Assembly: GCA_002364615.1 (NCBI GenBank)
Contig: DEYP01000016.1
Location: forward strand, 151,639-215,638
Direction: 5' to 3'
Origin: Arsukibacterium sp. UBA3155
GTDB taxonomy: Bacteria; Pseudomonadota; Gammaproteobacteria; Enterobacterales; Alteromonadaceae
DNA length: 64,000 bases
The notes under the pieces were generated by a model. That model was given only the letters and a program-made list of their open reading frames with translations, searched no databases and was not told the DNA's origin. The translations under genes and the position numbers were made by a program. Shown here piece by piece: positions 9,822 to 18,946 of this stretch. Position 1 is the stretch's first letter, and every line of letters begins with the position of its first letter.

Positions 9822-9888
9822 TTTCTCTCCAAAAAGTGTTGCTGCAAGCTAGGATGTTATAAACCGGCAATCCTATGTCTTCGACATC

Positions 9889-10200
9889 GCGGTCGCTGCG
9901 TGAATTTTTGTCTGCGACACGCCGTGAACCCATCCATGGGGGCTCGATTCGCCCATCCTGGGCTGCAACGGTCGCCGAAAAAATCACATCCGCACCCGCT
10001 TGATCCACTTAGCAGCAAGCGCACAGTGCACTTTGCTCAGAACCGTGTTTTTCATGGATGAAAAACAGACAAATTCGTCAGGAACGAATTTGAACAGCGT
10101 TCTTTGCTGCCCAAGGGGCAAACTTCACGGATGAAGTTTGTAACCCTACATGGATGTATTTACGGCGTGTTCTGACAAAGTTGTACGGCGCGATTGCTGC
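9889..10200. repeat. Stem-loop repeat family 1, locus B (two opposed cores, expanded hairpin array)
   Basis: This fills the liuB-liuC gap (9822-10233), which has no gene. Core B1 (9889-10000): arm GCGTGAATTTTTGTCTGCGAC pairs with GTCGCCGAAAAAATCACATCC, enclosing CCCATCCATGGGG and GCCCATCCTGGGC. Core B2 (10012-10200): arms GCAGCAAGCGCACAG and TACGGCGCGATTGCTGC enclose an enlarged row of hairpins: TTTTTCATGGATGAAAAA, AAATTCGTCAGGAACGAATTT, AAACTTCACGGATGAAGTTT and TACATGGATGTA. The hairpin tips repeatedly read CATGGATG or a close variant while the stems differ, so the unit looks modular. Confidence 0.85.
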
Positions 10201-10233
10201 GTCTTTGCCCGAAGCGACTGACCGATAGCCACA

Positions 10234-11841
10234 TCACATTCTAAATACACCAAACTTTGTCTCTTCAATTGGCGCATTCAGTGCTGCGGCCAACGCCAGA
10301 CCGACAGTCATCCGGGTTTGTGCCGGGTCAATAATGCCGTCATCCCACAAACGCCCGCTGGCGTAATAAGGGTGACCCTGCTTTTCATACTGCTCAATAA
10401 TCGGTTTTTTCAGTGCTTTTTCGGCATCTGCTGACAAGGTTTCGCCTTTACGGGCTAAGCCGTCTTTGGTTACCTGCGCCATAACGCCTGCTGCCTGCTC
10501 GCCACCCATTACTGATATGCGCGCGTTAGGCCACATCCACATCATGGTTGGGTCATAGGCACGGCCACACATACCGTAGTTGCCGGCGCCATAGCTGCCA
10601 CCAATTAACACGGTAAACTTCGGTACCTTGGCACAGCTTACCGCCATCACCATTTTGGCACCGTGCTTGGCAATACCTTCAGCTTCATATTTTTTGCCGA
10701 CCATAAAGCCGGTAATATTCTGCAGGAATAACAACGGAATTTTGCGCTGAGCACACAATTCAATAAAGTGCGCGCCTTTTTGTGCAGACTCTGAGAAAAG
10801 TATCCCGTTATTGGCGATAATGCCTACCGGATAGCCGAAGATGCGTGCAAAACCGCACACCAGGGTCGCACCGTACAGCTGTTTAAACTCATCAAAATCA
10901 GAGTTATCGACAAGGCGGGCAATCACTTCTTTGACATCAAAAGGTTTGCGTAAATCGGTACCGACAATGCCGTATAACTCTTTGGCATCGTATAAAGGCT
11001 CTTGCGGCGCTTTAACATCCAGTTGCTCTGGTGCCTGGCGGTTTAAGCGCGATACGGCATTACGCGCCAGTTGCAGCGCATGCTCGTCATTGAGTGCATA
11101 GTGATCCGCCACACCGGAGATTTTACAGTGCACATCGGCACCGCCAAGCTCTTCTGCGGAGACTTCTTCACCGGTGGCGGCTTTAACCAACGGTGGGCCG
11201 GCTAAGAAAATAGTGCCTTGCTCTTTAACAATAATGCTCTCATCTGCCATGGCCGGCACATAAGCACCGCCGGCGGTACACAGGCCCATTACTACAGCAA
11301 TTTGCGGAATACCTTTGGCAGACATATTGGCCTGATTAAAGAAAATTCGGCCAAAGTGCAATTTATCCGGGAACACATCGTCTTGCCGCGGCAAGTTAGC
11401 CCCGCCAGAATCGACCAGATAAATACAAGGCAGGTGACAGCGCTCGGCGATTTCCTGCGCTCGCAGGTGTTTTTTTACGGTAAGCGGATAGTAGGTGCCG
11501 CCTTTAACGGTGGCATCGTTAGCGACAATCATGCACTCAACACCACTGACCCGGCCAACACCGGCGACCACGCCTGCGCAGGGCACATAATCTTCATAGC
11601 ATTCCCAGCCGGCAAATTGGCCCACTTCTAAAAAGGGCGAACCCGGGTCAAGCAGCTTTTGAATACGCTCACGCACAAACAACTTACCGCGGGCGGTATG
11701 ACGGGCAATTAATGCTTCGCCGCCACCGAGCTTAATTTGCTGCACCTTAGCGTTCAGATCGTCGACCACGGCCTGCATGGCATCCGCGTTTTTCAGAAAC
11801 TCGTCGCTACGGGGGTTAATTTTACTTACGATCTTGGTCAT
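10234..11841 (-). CDS. liuB: Methylcrotonyl-CoA carboxylase, carboxyltransferase beta subunit
   Basis: A 535-residue carboxyltransferase subunit. It has the two crotonase-like halves of acyl-CoA carboxylases: [19 protein letters not shown] in the N half (acyl-CoA site) and [12 protein letters not shown]-type sequence ([20 protein letters not shown]) with [17 protein letters not shown] in the C half (carboxybiotin site). The LPRQ and GMCGRAY segments are typical of methylcrotonyl-CoA rather than propionyl-CoA carboxylases. The start ATG lies one base after the liuA stop (TGATATG), so reinitiation is likely. Confidence 0.96.
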   Translation of the reverse strand: MTKIVSKINPRSDEFLKNADAMQAVVDDLNAKVQQIKLGGGEALIARHTARGKLFVRERIQKLLDPGSPFLEVGQFAGWECYEDYVPCAGVVAGVGRVSGVECMIVANDATVKGGTYYPLTVKKHLRAQEIAERCHLPCIYLVDSGGANLPRQDDVFPDKLHFGRIFFNQANMSAKGIPQIAVVMGLCTAGGAYVPAMADESIIVKEQGTIFLAGPPLVKAATGEEVSAEELGGADVHCKISGVADHYALNDEHALQLARNAVSRLNRQAPEQLDVKAPQEPLYDAKELYGIVGTDLRKPFDVKEVIARLVDNSDFDEFKQLYGATLVCGFARIFGYPVGIIANNGILFSESAQKGAHFIELCAQRKIPLLFLQNITGFMVGKKYEAEGIAKHGAKMVMAVSCAKVPKFTVLIGGSYGAGNYGMCGRAYDPTMMWMWPNARISVMGGEQAAGVMAQVTKDGLARKGETLSADAEKALKKPIIEQYEKQGHPYYASGRLWDDGIIDPAQTRMTVGLALAAALNAPIEETKFGVFRM

Positions 11842-11842
11842 A

Positions 11843-13012
11843 TCAGTTCGACTCTGTAAATAACTCGCGGCCGATTAACATGCGGCGGATTTCAGAGGTG
11901 CCCGCACCAATTTCATACAGTTTGGCATCGCGCAGTAAGCGGCCGGTAGGGTACTCATTAATGTAGCCATTACCGCCTAATAACTGAATGGCATCCAGTG
12001 CCATTTTGGTGGCTAGCTCAGCGGAATATAAAATAACCGCTGCGGCGTCTTTACGGGTGGTTTCGCCACGGTCACAGGCTTTCGCTACTGTGTAAACATA
12101 GGATTTGGCGGCATTCATCTGAGTGTACATATCGGCCAGTTTGCCCTGGACCAGCTGGAATTCACCAATGGCCTGGCCAAACTGTTTACGGTCGTGAATA
12201 TAAGGTACTACCACGTCCATACAGGCCTGCATAATGCCCAGCGGGCCGGCTGCCAATACCACGCGCTCGTAGTCCAGGCCGCTCATTAATACTTTAACGC
12301 CACCGCCAATCTGGCCAAGGATATTTTCGGCCGGTACTTCGCAATCTTCAAATACCAGCTCACAGGTATTAGAGCCTCGCATGCCAAGCTTATCCAGCTT
12401 CTGAGCAGTGCTAAAACCTTTAGTGCCGCGTTCAACAATAAAAGCGGTAATGCCTTTGCTGCCGGCATTAATATCGGTTTTGGCATAAATAACATAGGTG
12501 TGTGCATCCGGGCCGTTGGTGATCCACATTTTATTGCCATTTAAAATGTACATATCGCCTTTTTTCTCGGCGCGCAATTTCATACTCACCACGTCAGAGC
12601 CGGCATTGGGCTCACTCATTGCCAGCGCACCAATATGCTCGCCAGAGCAAAGTTTTGGCAGGTACTTCATTTTTTGCGCTTCAGTACCGTTTCGGAAAAT
12701 CTGGTTAACACACAGATTAGAGTGGGCACCGTATGACAGGCCAACAGAAGCGGAAGCACGACTGATTTCTTCCAGTGCCACCACATGTTCTAAATAGCCG
12801 AGGCCTGAGCCGCCGTATTTTTCATCAACGGTAATGCCGAGCAGACCTAAGTCACCAAATTTGCGCCATAATTCATTTGGGAATTCGTTTACCTGATCAA
12901 TGTGTTCAGCCCGTGGGGCTATTTCTTCGCGCGAGAAAGCATTAACCTGCTCGCGGATCATATCGACGGTTTCGCCTAAATCGAAGTTAAGGCCTTTGTA
13001 ACTGCTTATCAT
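11843..13012 (-). CDS. liuA: Isovaleryl-CoA dehydrogenase
   Basis: A 389-residue flavin acyl-CoA dehydrogenase that oxidises isovaleryl-CoA to 3-methylcrotonyl-CoA. The substrate assignment can be read from the active site: the canonical C-terminal catalytic glutamate position is occupied by glycine ([11 protein letters not shown]), while the alternative glutamate typical of isovaleryl-CoA dehydrogenase is present in [10 protein letters not shown] (Glu about 249). [10 protein letters not shown] and [10 protein letters not shown] are the usual flavin-site segments. It is first structural gene of the liu operon, 34 bases after liuR, and has GGGGAT before its ATG. Confidence 0.96.
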   Translation of the reverse strand: MISSYKGLNFDLGETVDMIREQVNAFSREEIAPRAEHIDQVNEFPNELWRKFGDLGLLGITVDEKYGGSGLGYLEHVVALEEISRASASVGLSYGAHSNLCVNQIFRNGTEAQKMKYLPKLCSGEHIGALAMSEPNAGSDVVSMKLRAEKKGDMYILNGNKMWITNGPDAHTYVIYAKTDINAGSKGITAFIVERGTKGFSTAQKLDKLGMRGSNTCELVFEDCEVPAENILGQIGGGVKVLMSGLDYERVVLAAGPLGIMQACMDVVVPYIHDRKQFGQAIGEFQLVQGKLADMYTQMNAAKSYVYTVAKACDRGETTRKDAAAVILYSAELATKMALDAIQLLGGNGYINEYPTGRLLRDAKLYEIGAGTSEIRRMLIGRELFTESN

Positions 13013-13038
13013 GGTAAATCCCCGTTTGCTAAATGCTG

Positions 13039-13058
13039 AAAACCGCCTAAGCGGTTTT
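13039..13058 (-). terminator. Hairpin at the liuR stop, between liuR and liuA
   Basis: AAAACCGC (13039-13046) and GCGGTTTT (13051-13058) form an 8-bp perfect stem with a 4-base loop. On the minus strand the arm ends in TTTT and the loop contains the liuR TAG. This has the form of a weak intrinsic terminator or attenuator placed between the regulator and the catabolic genes. Confidence 0.55.
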
Positions 13059-13451
13059 GGATTGTTTGGCGTCTGCTAAGGTGTCGAGGCAACGTTTTTC
13101 AACGGTAACCAGTTCCATTAGCACTACTTTAATGTCGTCCAGTTGCTGATGCAGTTCGCTTTTCTTCTGCTCGATTAGTCTCAGCATGGTATTTAATTGG
13201 GTAACACTGCTTTTATCAGCGTCGTACAGTTCAAACAGTTGACCGGTTTCTGCCAGACTAAAGCCCAGCCGTTTTCCGCGCAAAATCAACTTCAGGCGAA
13301 CCCGATCACGTTTGCTGTAAATGCGGGTCTGGCCGTTTCGCAGGGGCGTAAGCAGCCGCTGATCTTCGTAAAACCGAATGCTGCGGGTAGTAATGTCGAA
13401 CTCTTTTGCCAGCTCGCTGATACTGTAGGTTTTTTCTTCTTTTTCTGTCAT
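13047..13451 (-). CDS. liuR: MerR-family regulator of branched-chain amino acid catabolism
   Basis: A 134-residue MerR-type regulator. The N-terminal winged helix-turn-helix reads [22 protein letters not shown] (start) and continues through [25 protein letters not shown]; a C-terminal helix with REQ-rich coiled coil (about 85-125) serves dimerisation. LiuR is the known regulator of isovalerate/leucine genes in gammaproteobacteria and heads the liu operon here. AAGGCGG precedes the ATG. Palindromic TTTAC-containing sites lie upstream of both liuR and the divergent thiolase gene, so it probably controls both units. Confidence 0.92.
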   Translation of the reverse strand: MTEKEEKTYSISELAKEFDITTRSIRFYEDQRLLTPLRNGQTRIYSKRDRVRLKLILRGKRLGFSLAETGQLFELYDADKSSVTQLNTMLRLIEQKKSELHQQLDDIKVVLMELVTVEKRCLDTLADAKQSKTA

Positions 13452-13476
13452 AACCGCCTTCCCAAAAACGCCATCA

Positions 13477-13505
13477 ACTATAAGTGAAGTTTACGTAAAG
13501 GTAAA
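13477..13505 (-). promoter_or_regulatory. Predicted liu promoter with LiuR-type site
   Basis: On the minus strand TTTACC (13500-13505) and TATAGT (13477-13482) are spaced by 17 bases. The interval overlaps the inverted repeat TTTACGTAAAGGTAAA (13490-13505 on the plus strand). An operator overlapping the -35 and spacer fits a MerR-family regulator. It shares the pattern TTTAC-S-TTTACG with the site upstream of the thiolase gene. Confidence 0.5.
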
Positions 13506-13651
13506 GCTAGTGGCTGGGGGTTAAAATCAATAGAAGAGCGTTTTGGCAGGCTTTGTAAAGCAAAAATGCCAGATTTTTCTGCTCAGACTGTACAGTTTAC
13601 TGCACCATTTTCCGAACTATAAACAGTAGTCACTACCATAGTGTTAGATAG

Positions 13652-13686
13652 TTGACGTTGGCGTAAACGTAAATTTGGTGTAGGCT
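13652..13686 (+). promoter_or_regulatory. Predicted thiolase/mms promoter with LiuR-type site
   Basis: The inverted repeat TTGACGTT-N6-AACGTAAA spans 13652-13673. TTGGCG (13658-13663) and TAGGCT (13681-13686) with 17 bases between could be the -35 and -10. The lower strand reads TTTACGTTTACGCC, matching the liuR-upstream site. Co-regulation by LiuR is inferred. Confidence 0.45.
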
Positions 13687-13726
13687 CTTGGGCATCTTTT
13701 CAGGCCAACCTTGATAGGAGAGTAAA

Positions 13727-14920
13727 ATGGATTCTGACAATACCGGACACAATATTGTAATTGTTGCAGCAAAACGCACCGCGATGGGCGGCTTTATGGG
13801 CGGTTTAACCGAAGTTGACGCCACTGTGCTGGGTGCTACTGCGATTAAAGCGGCGCTAGAGCAAGCCGGTGTTAGCGGCGATAAGGTTAGTGAAGTGATA
13901 ATGGGTAATGTGCTGCCTGCCGGTATAGGTCAGGCCCCGGCGCGCCAGGCTACTTTAAAAGCTGGATTGCCCCTAAGTGCTGGGGCAACCACCATTAATA
14001 AGGTGTGTGGTTCGGGCTTAAAAGCGGTAATGCTTGCCAGTGATTTACTGAAAGCCGGCAGTGCTGATCTGGTGGTTGCCGGTGGTATGGAGTCAATGAG
14101 CAACGCACCGTACTTGTTGCCAAAAGCGCGGGCAGGCTATCGGATGGGTCATGGTGAGATTAAAGACCACATGATGTTAGACGGTCTGGAGAACGCTTAC
14201 GATGGCAAAGCCATGGGCTGTTTTGCTCAGGGTACCGCCGATGAAAAAGGCATTACCCGCGAGCAGATGGATGCTTTCGCGGTGCAGTCAACTACCCGCG
14301 CTCAGCAAGCCATAAGCAGTGGTGCTTTTGAGTCAGAAATTGCCCCGGTAAGCTTTCAAACCCGCAAAGGCGAAGTAACCTTCAAGGTAGATGAGCAGCC
14401 AGGCAATGCCAAACTGGATAAAATCCCAAGCTTACGGCCGGCCTTTGCTAAAGACGGCACCATTACCGCGGCCAACTCCAGCTCTATTTCAGATGGTGCA
14501 GCAGCCCTGATATTAATGCGCGAGTCAGATGCCAAAGCTCAGGGCTTAACACCACTTGCAAAAGTGGTAGCCCACAGCACCAACTCAATGGAGCCGGCAT
14601 TGTTTACTGTGGCCCCGGTTGGCGCTATGCAAAAAGTACTGCAAAAAGCCGGCTGGGATAAAGAGCAGGTCGATCTTTGGGAAATTAACGAAGCCTTTGC
14701 CATGGTCACCATGCTGGCGATAAATGAATTGGGTCTTGATGCAGCCAAAGTTAACGTAAACGGCGGTGCCTGTGCCTTAGGTCACCCGATAGGTGCTTCA
14801 GGCGCCCGTATTCTGGTGACCCTGATTCATGCCCTGCGAAACCGTGGCCTGAGCAAAGGCGTTGCCTCGCTGTGTATAGGTGGCGGTGAAGCCGTTGCCT
14901 TGGCAGTTGAAGTTCTGTAA
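13727..14920 (+). CDS. Acetyl-CoA C-acyltransferase (thiolase)
   Basis: A 397-residue thiolase. The acylated cysteine is in NKVCGSGLKAV (Cys about 94); the C-terminal catalytic motifs are NVNGGACALGHPIGASGAR (His) and CIGGGEAVAL (Cys). Family members reversibly cleave acetoacetyl-CoA, 2-methylacetoacetyl-CoA or short 3-ketoacyl-CoA. In this context it can consume acetoacetyl-CoA from ScoAB or 2-methylacetoacetyl-CoA from isoleucine. The ATG has AGGAGAG at good spacing. It is the first gene of the plus-strand unit, divergent from liuR. Confidence 0.93.
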   Translation: MDSDNTGHNIVIVAAKRTAMGGFMGGLTEVDATVLGATAIKAALEQAGVSGDKVSEVIMGNVLPAGIGQAPARQATLKAGLPLSAGATTINKVCGSGLKAVMLASDLLKAGSADLVVAGGMESMSNAPYLLPKARAGYRMGHGEIKDHMMLDGLENAYDGKAMGCFAQGTADEKGITREQMDAFAVQSTTRAQQAISSGAFESEIAPVSFQTRKGEVTFKVDEQPGNAKLDKIPSLRPAFAKDGTITAANSSSISDGAAALILMRESDAKAQGLTPLAKVVAHSTNSMEPALFTVAPVGAMQKVLQKAGWDKEQVDLWEINEAFAMVTMLAINELGLDAAKVNVNGGACALGHPIGASGARILVTLIHALRNRGLSKGVASLCIGGGEAVALAVEVL

Positions 14921-14947
14921 CTGCGTTAAAAACAAGAACAAGTGTGA

Positions 14948-15035
14948 GGTTGGAATCCCGTTAGCGCAGCCACAGAGTGTCTGAGTGAGCGAAAGCAAGC
15001 GAGTTGCTGTGGCGAGCACAACGGGAGTTGCAACC
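14948..15035. repeat. Stem-loop repeat family 2, copy 1
   Basis: This lies in the thiolase-mmsA gap. Outer arms GGTTGGAATCCCGTT and AACGGGAGTTGCAACC are complementary, followed by CCACAGA/TTGCTGTGG, around a conserved interior CAGAGTGTCTGAGTGAG...GCGAGTTGCTG. A second copy with different but again complementary arms is at 47711-47788. It is probably transcribed with the operon. Confidence 0.75.
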
Positions 15036-15143
15036 GGTAACGTTGCACTGAATGAACAAGCTTTAAATTACAGTGTGCCAGCTTATTTTAATAATTAAAT
15101 CTATTTGCGCTGGCAACACCCCCTAACAACCGGGAGAAGCAAT

Positions 15144-16640
15144 ATGACACAACAGGTTAAACATTTTATCGACGGCGAGTTCGTCAGCTCAAACAGCGAC
15201 AAACTGATCCCCGTCACCAACCCGGCTACCCAGGAAGTGATTGCCCAGGTTCCTTGCGCTACCCAGGAAGAAATGACCCGGGCAGTAGAGTCGGCCAAAG
15301 CCGCTTTTTTAACCTGGAAAGAAGTTCCGGTATCAGAGCGCGCCCGTTTAATGATGCGTTTTGCTCACTTATTAAAAGAACACCAGGGCGAAATTGCGGA
15401 GATTATCTGTCAGGAACTGGGTAAAACCGTTGAAGACGCTAAAGGCGATGTCTGGCGTGGTATCGAAGTTGTTGAGCAGGCGGCCAATATTCCGTCATTA
15501 ATGATGGGCGAAACGGTAGAGAACGTAGCGCGCAGCATTGATACCTACAGCTACATTCAGCCGTTGGGTGTCTGTGCCGGCATTACCCCGTTTAACTTCC
15601 CGGCGATGATCCCATTGTGGATGTTCCCGATGGCCATTGCCTGCGGCAATACCTTTATCTTAAAACCGTCTGAGCAAGACCCGATGACGGTTAACAAAAT
15701 TGCCGAGTTATTTGTTAAAGCCGGCGCGCCAAAAGGCGTGTTGCAAGTAGTGCATGGCGCCAAAGAGCAGGTAGATGCCATATTGCATCACCCGGATATT
15801 AAGGCGATTTCATTTGTTGGCTCGGTCAATGTGGGCCAGTACATCTACAAAACCGGTACCGACAACCTAAAACGCGTACAGGCCTTCGCCGGTGCCAAAA
15901 ACCATATGGTTATTATGCCTGATGCCAATAAACAACAGGTGGTTAACGCTCTGGTGGGTGCTTCAGTCGGCGCTGCCGGTCAGCGCTGTATGGCAATTTC
16001 TGTTGCAGTGTTTGTGGGTGCCGCTGCAGAGTGGATCCCGGAAGTGGCAGCCGCCATTGGTAAAGTACGCCCGGGCGTTTATACCGACCCGAATGCTGCT
16101 TATGGCCCGCAAATTAGCCCGCAAGCCCGTGCCCGTGTACTGTCACTGATTGAGCAGGGTAAAAAAGAAGGCGCAACCTGTGTGCTGGATGGCTCGGACT
16201 GCAAAGTTGAAGGCTATCCGGACGGTAACTGGGTAGGCCCAACGGTATTTAGTAATGTTAAAACCGATATGGAAATCTATAAGCAAGAAATCTTTGGCCC
16301 GGTATTAACCACTATGCATGTTGATTCACTGGCTGAAGCATTAAAAGTGGTTAACGACAGCCCCTACGGGAACGGTACCTCTATATTTACTGCCAGTGGT
16401 GCGGCTGCCCGTAAGTATCAACATGAAGTGGAAGTGGGTCAGGTAGGTATCAACATTCCTATTCCAGTACCACTGCCGTTTTTCTCGTTTACTGGCTGGA
16501 AAGGTTCGTTCTATGGCGACCAGCATGCCTATGGTAAACAGGCAGTACGTTTCTATACTGAGACCAAAACCATTACTGCCCGCTGGTTTGATGACGATAT
16601 TCCGGTATCTGGCCCGAATATGTCGATTAACTTGCGTTAA
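15144..16640 (+). CDS. mmsA: CoA-acylating methylmalonate-semialdehyde dehydrogenase
   Basis: A 498-residue aldehyde dehydrogenase of the MmsA group. It has [16 protein letters not shown], a segment specific to CoA-dependent MMSDH, and the catalytic cysteine in [11 protein letters not shown] (Cys about 282); the C terminus has [19 protein letters not shown]. It converts methylmalonate semialdehyde to propionyl-CoA at the end of valine (and thymine) degradation. The start [13 protein letters not shown] is preferred over an upstream in-frame ATG because GGGAGAAGC lies just before it and homologues begin here. Confidence 0.96.
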   Translation: MTQQVKHFIDGEFVSSNSDKLIPVTNPATQEVIAQVPCATQEEMTRAVESAKAAFLTWKEVPVSERARLMMRFAHLLKEHQGEIAEIICQELGKTVEDAKGDVWRGIEVVEQAANIPSLMMGETVENVARSIDTYSYIQPLGVCAGITPFNFPAMIPLWMFPMAIACGNTFILKPSEQDPMTVNKIAELFVKAGAPKGVLQVVHGAKEQVDAILHHPDIKAISFVGSVNVGQYIYKTGTDNLKRVQAFAGAKNHMVIMPDANKQQVVNALVGASVGAAGQRCMAISVAVFVGAAAEWIPEVAAAIGKVRPGVYTDPNAAYGPQISPQARARVLSLIEQGKKEGATCVLDGSDCKVEGYPDGNWVGPTVFSNVKTDMEIYKQEIFGPVLTTMHVDSLAEALKVVNDSPYGNGTSIFTASGAAARKYQHEVEVGQVGINIPIPVPLPFFSFTGWKGSFYGDQHAYGKQAVRFYTETKTITARWFDDDIPVSGPNMSINLR

Positions 16641-16661
16641 GCGCGGGGCTTAGAATAACAA

Positions 16662-16767
16662 GGCGGGTGGGAGACTTTACTTAGCCGACCGTTGTAGGCC
16701 ATGGATGGCCGGAAACGAGTCCCAGGGAAGTTTATAGCGTGTCGGCTTGTAAAGTGTGCCACCCAGC
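16662..16767. repeat. Stem-loop repeat family 1, locus C (single core)
   Basis: This lies between mmsA and the acyl-CoA dehydrogenase gene. Arms GGGTGGGAGACTTTACTTAG and CTTGTAAAGTGTGCCACCC are complementary and are followed by GCCGAC / GTCGGC. The core reads ACCGTTG, GGCCATGGATGGCC, GAAACGAG, TCCCAGGGA, TTATAGCGTGTC, the reverse orientation of locus D. The outer arm sequence is unlike that of the other loci although the core is the same. Confidence 0.85.
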
Positions 16768-16833
16768 CCATCATAAGTTTTAACTACATTTAGTAGCAGG
16801 GTGTCAAACACCAGAACCTGTAAAGGTGTATCA

Positions 16834-17991
16834 ATGAATTTCAATTTAACAGAAGACCAACAAGCCTTTGTCGATGTGGCCAAACAGTTTGCCGAACAGG
16901 AACTGGCGCCACATGCCGCGCAGTGGGATCGCGATCACCACTTCCCGAAAGACGTCATTCAAAAAGCCGGTGAGCTGGGTTTTTGCTCGCTGTATACCGC
17001 TGAAGATGACGGTGGTATGGGCTTATCACGCTTAGACTCATCTATTATTTTCGAGCAACTGGCCATGGGCTGTACTGCCACCACGGCCATGTTAACCATT
17101 CATAATATGGCCACCTGGATGATTGCCACCTGGGGTACCAGTGATGCGAAAGCCGAATGGGTAGAGCATTTGGTCACCGGCCAGAAACTGGCGTCGTACT
17201 GCTTAACTGAGCCGGGCTCAGGCTCGGACGCTGCCGGCCTTCGAACCAGTGCCAAAAAAGACGGCAGTGACTACATTCTAAACGGCTCGAAGATGTTTAT
17301 CTCTGGTGCCGGTTCTACCGAAGTACTGGTAGTCATGGCCCGTACCGGTGAAGCTGGTCCTAAGGGCATTTCTGCCTTTATCGTGCCAGCCGATGCTAAA
17401 GGCGTTATATACGGCAAAGCGGAAGAGAAAATGGGCTGGAATGCTCAGCCAACCCGCCTTATTACTTTTGAAGATGTTCGTGTTCCTGCCCATTACTTAT
17501 TGGGTAACGAAGGTGAAGGTTTTGGCTTTGCCATGAAAGGCCTGGACGGCGGTCGGATTAATATTGCTACCTGTTCAATTGGTACCGCCCAGCAGGCACT
17601 AAATACTGCCCGCAATTATATGCTGGAGCGGCAGCAGTTTGGTAAGCCACTGGCGGCGTTTCAGGCGCTGCAGTTTAAACTTGCTGATATGGCAACTGAG
17701 TTAGTTGCTGCCAGGCAGTTAGTGCGCTTAGCCGCCTTTAAACTGGACCAGAAAGACGGTGAAGCGACTGCTTACTGCGCGATGGCCAAACGTTTCGCGA
17801 CTGATGTCGGCTTTCAGGTGTGCGACCAGGCACTGCAGCTGCATGGTGGTTATGGCTACATTAAGGAATATCCGCTGGAGCGGCATTTCCGTGATGTGCG
17901 GGTGCATCAGATTTTGGAAGGCACCAACGAGATTATGCGGCTGATTATCGGCCGGCGGTTACTGGATGAAGCTGCTGGCGATATTCTGTAA
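16834..17991 (+). CDS. Acyl-CoA dehydrogenase, probably isobutyryl-CoA dehydrogenase
   Basis: A 385-residue acyl-CoA dehydrogenase. In contrast to LiuA the canonical catalytic glutamate is present (ILEGTNEIMRLIIG), and the alternative site reads GLDGGRINIA. CLTEPGSGSDAAGL and KMFISGAGSTEVLVVMAR are the flavin/substrate segments. Its neighbours mmsA, enoyl-CoA hydratase, 3-hydroxyisobutyryl-CoA hydrolase and mmsB indicate isobutyryl-CoA of the valine path as main substrate; 2-methylbutyryl-CoA is also possible. The start MNFNLTEDQQ follows AAAGGTG; a longer frame upstream lacks support. Confidence 0.92.
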   Translation: MNFNLTEDQQAFVDVAKQFAEQELAPHAAQWDRDHHFPKDVIQKAGELGFCSLYTAEDDGGMGLSRLDSSIIFEQLAMGCTATTAMLTIHNMATWMIATWGTSDAKAEWVEHLVTGQKLASYCLTEPGSGSDAAGLRTSAKKDGSDYILNGSKMFISGAGSTEVLVVMARTGEAGPKGISAFIVPADAKGVIYGKAEEKMGWNAQPTRLITFEDVRVPAHYLLGNEGEGFGFAMKGLDGGRINIATCSIGTAQQALNTARNYMLERQQFGKPLAAFQALQFKLADMATELVAARQLVRLAAFKLDQKDGEATAYCAMAKRFATDVGFQVCDQALQLHGGYGYIKEYPLERHFRDVRVHQILEGTNEIMRLIIGRRLLDEAAGDIL

Positions 17992-18027
17992 CTTAATCAA
18001 CGGATAATGTTCGTGGTTTAGCGAAAA

Positions 18028-18133
18028 GGTGAACCAGGTTTGTTCACGCCGACACGCCGTAAACCCCTCCCTGGGGGCTCGTTTCCGCCCGTCCAGGGCT
18101 TCAACGGTCGGCTTAGAACAAACCTTATTCACC
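18028..18133. repeat. Stem-loop repeat family 1, locus D (single core)
   Basis: This lies between the acyl-CoA dehydrogenase and hydratase genes. Arms GGTGAACCAGGTTTGTTC and GAACAAACCTTATTCACC pair almost perfectly, then GCCGAC pairs with GTCGGC. The core reads ACGCCGTAAA, CCCCTCCCTGGGGG, CTCGTTTCCGCC, CGTCCAGGG, CTTCAACG. This is the cleanest example of the element: roughly a 26-bp outer stem closing a ~55-base core with two inner hairpins. Confidence 0.88.
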
Positions 18134-18172
18134 TCATTCAACTTCCGAGTATTGCCAACAAAGGAGACATTA

Positions 18173-18946
18173 ATGGCTCAACTAAAACTGGAAAAGCGCG
18201 GTCACACAGCGCTTATCACCATGGCAAACCCGCCAGCCAACACCTGGACCCACGCCAGCTTAACCGAGCTGCGCGATACGGTTCAAAGCCTTAGCAACGA
18301 TAAAAATATTTATGCGTTAGTCATCACCGGCGAAGGCGAAAAATTCTTCTCGGCCGGTGCAGATTTAAAAGTGTTTGCCGATGGTGACAAAGGTGTTGCC
18401 AGCGATATGGCGCGGATTTTTGGCGAAGCATTTGAAACCCTGAGTGCGTTTCGCGGTGTGTCTATTGCAGCGATTAATGGTTATGCCATGGGCGGCGGTT
18501 TAGAAGTCGCATTAGCGTGTGATATCCGCATTGCCGAGCAACAAGCACAGATGGCTTTGCCTGAAGCGAAAGTAGGTTTATTACCCTGTGCCGGTGGCAC
18601 GCAGAATCTGGCGTGGCTGGTCGGTGAAGGCTGGGCAAAACGGATGATTTTATGTGGCGAGCGGCTTAGTGCCGAAAAAGCACTGCAAATTGGTCTGGTA
18701 GAAGAAGTGGTACCTACCGGTAGCGTATTAGAAGCCGCGTTGGCGCTGGCCGATAAAGTTGCCGGGCAAAGTCCGGTAGCGGTAGCCGCGTGTAAGAAAC
18801 TGATCCAACAAGGTCGCAGTGGCAGCATCAATGCCGCATTACCGTTAGAGCGCGAGTTATTTGTTGGGTTGTTTGATAGTAAAGATCAGGTCGAAGGGGT
18901 GCAGGCCTTTTTAGAGAAGCGTCAGGCTAAGTGGATTAACGGGTGA
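18173..18946 (+). CDS. Enoyl-CoA hydratase (valine pathway type)
   Basis: A 257-residue crotonase-family enzyme with oxyanion-hole segments GEKFFSAGADLKVF (about 53-66) and NGYAMGGGLEVALACDIRIA (about 103-122) and the acidic PEAKVGLLPCAGGTQ loop. It should hydrate methacrylyl-CoA (and tiglyl-CoA) between the acyl-CoA dehydrogenase and the hydrolase encoded on either side. The ATG at 18173 follows AAAGGAG. An open frame continuing 48 codons upstream is made of stem-loop repeat D and should not be taken as N-terminal sequence. Confidence 0.93.
   Translation: MAQLKLEKRGHTALITMANPPANTWTHASLTELRDTVQSLSNDKNIYALVITGEGEKFFSAGADLKVFADGDKGVASDMARIFGEAFETLSAFRGVSIAAINGYAMGGGLEVALACDIRIAEQQAQMALPEAKVGLLPCAGGTQNLAWLVGEGWAKRMILCGERLSAEKALQIGLVEEVVPTGSVLEAALALADKVAGQSPVAVAACKKLIQQGRSGSINAALPLERELFVGLFDSKDQVEGVQAFLEKRQAKWING

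Noticed and set aside
9744-10061. A 105-residue frame running through the liuB-liuC gap
   Set aside because: It begins antisense in liuC and is built from the repeat; no support as a gene.
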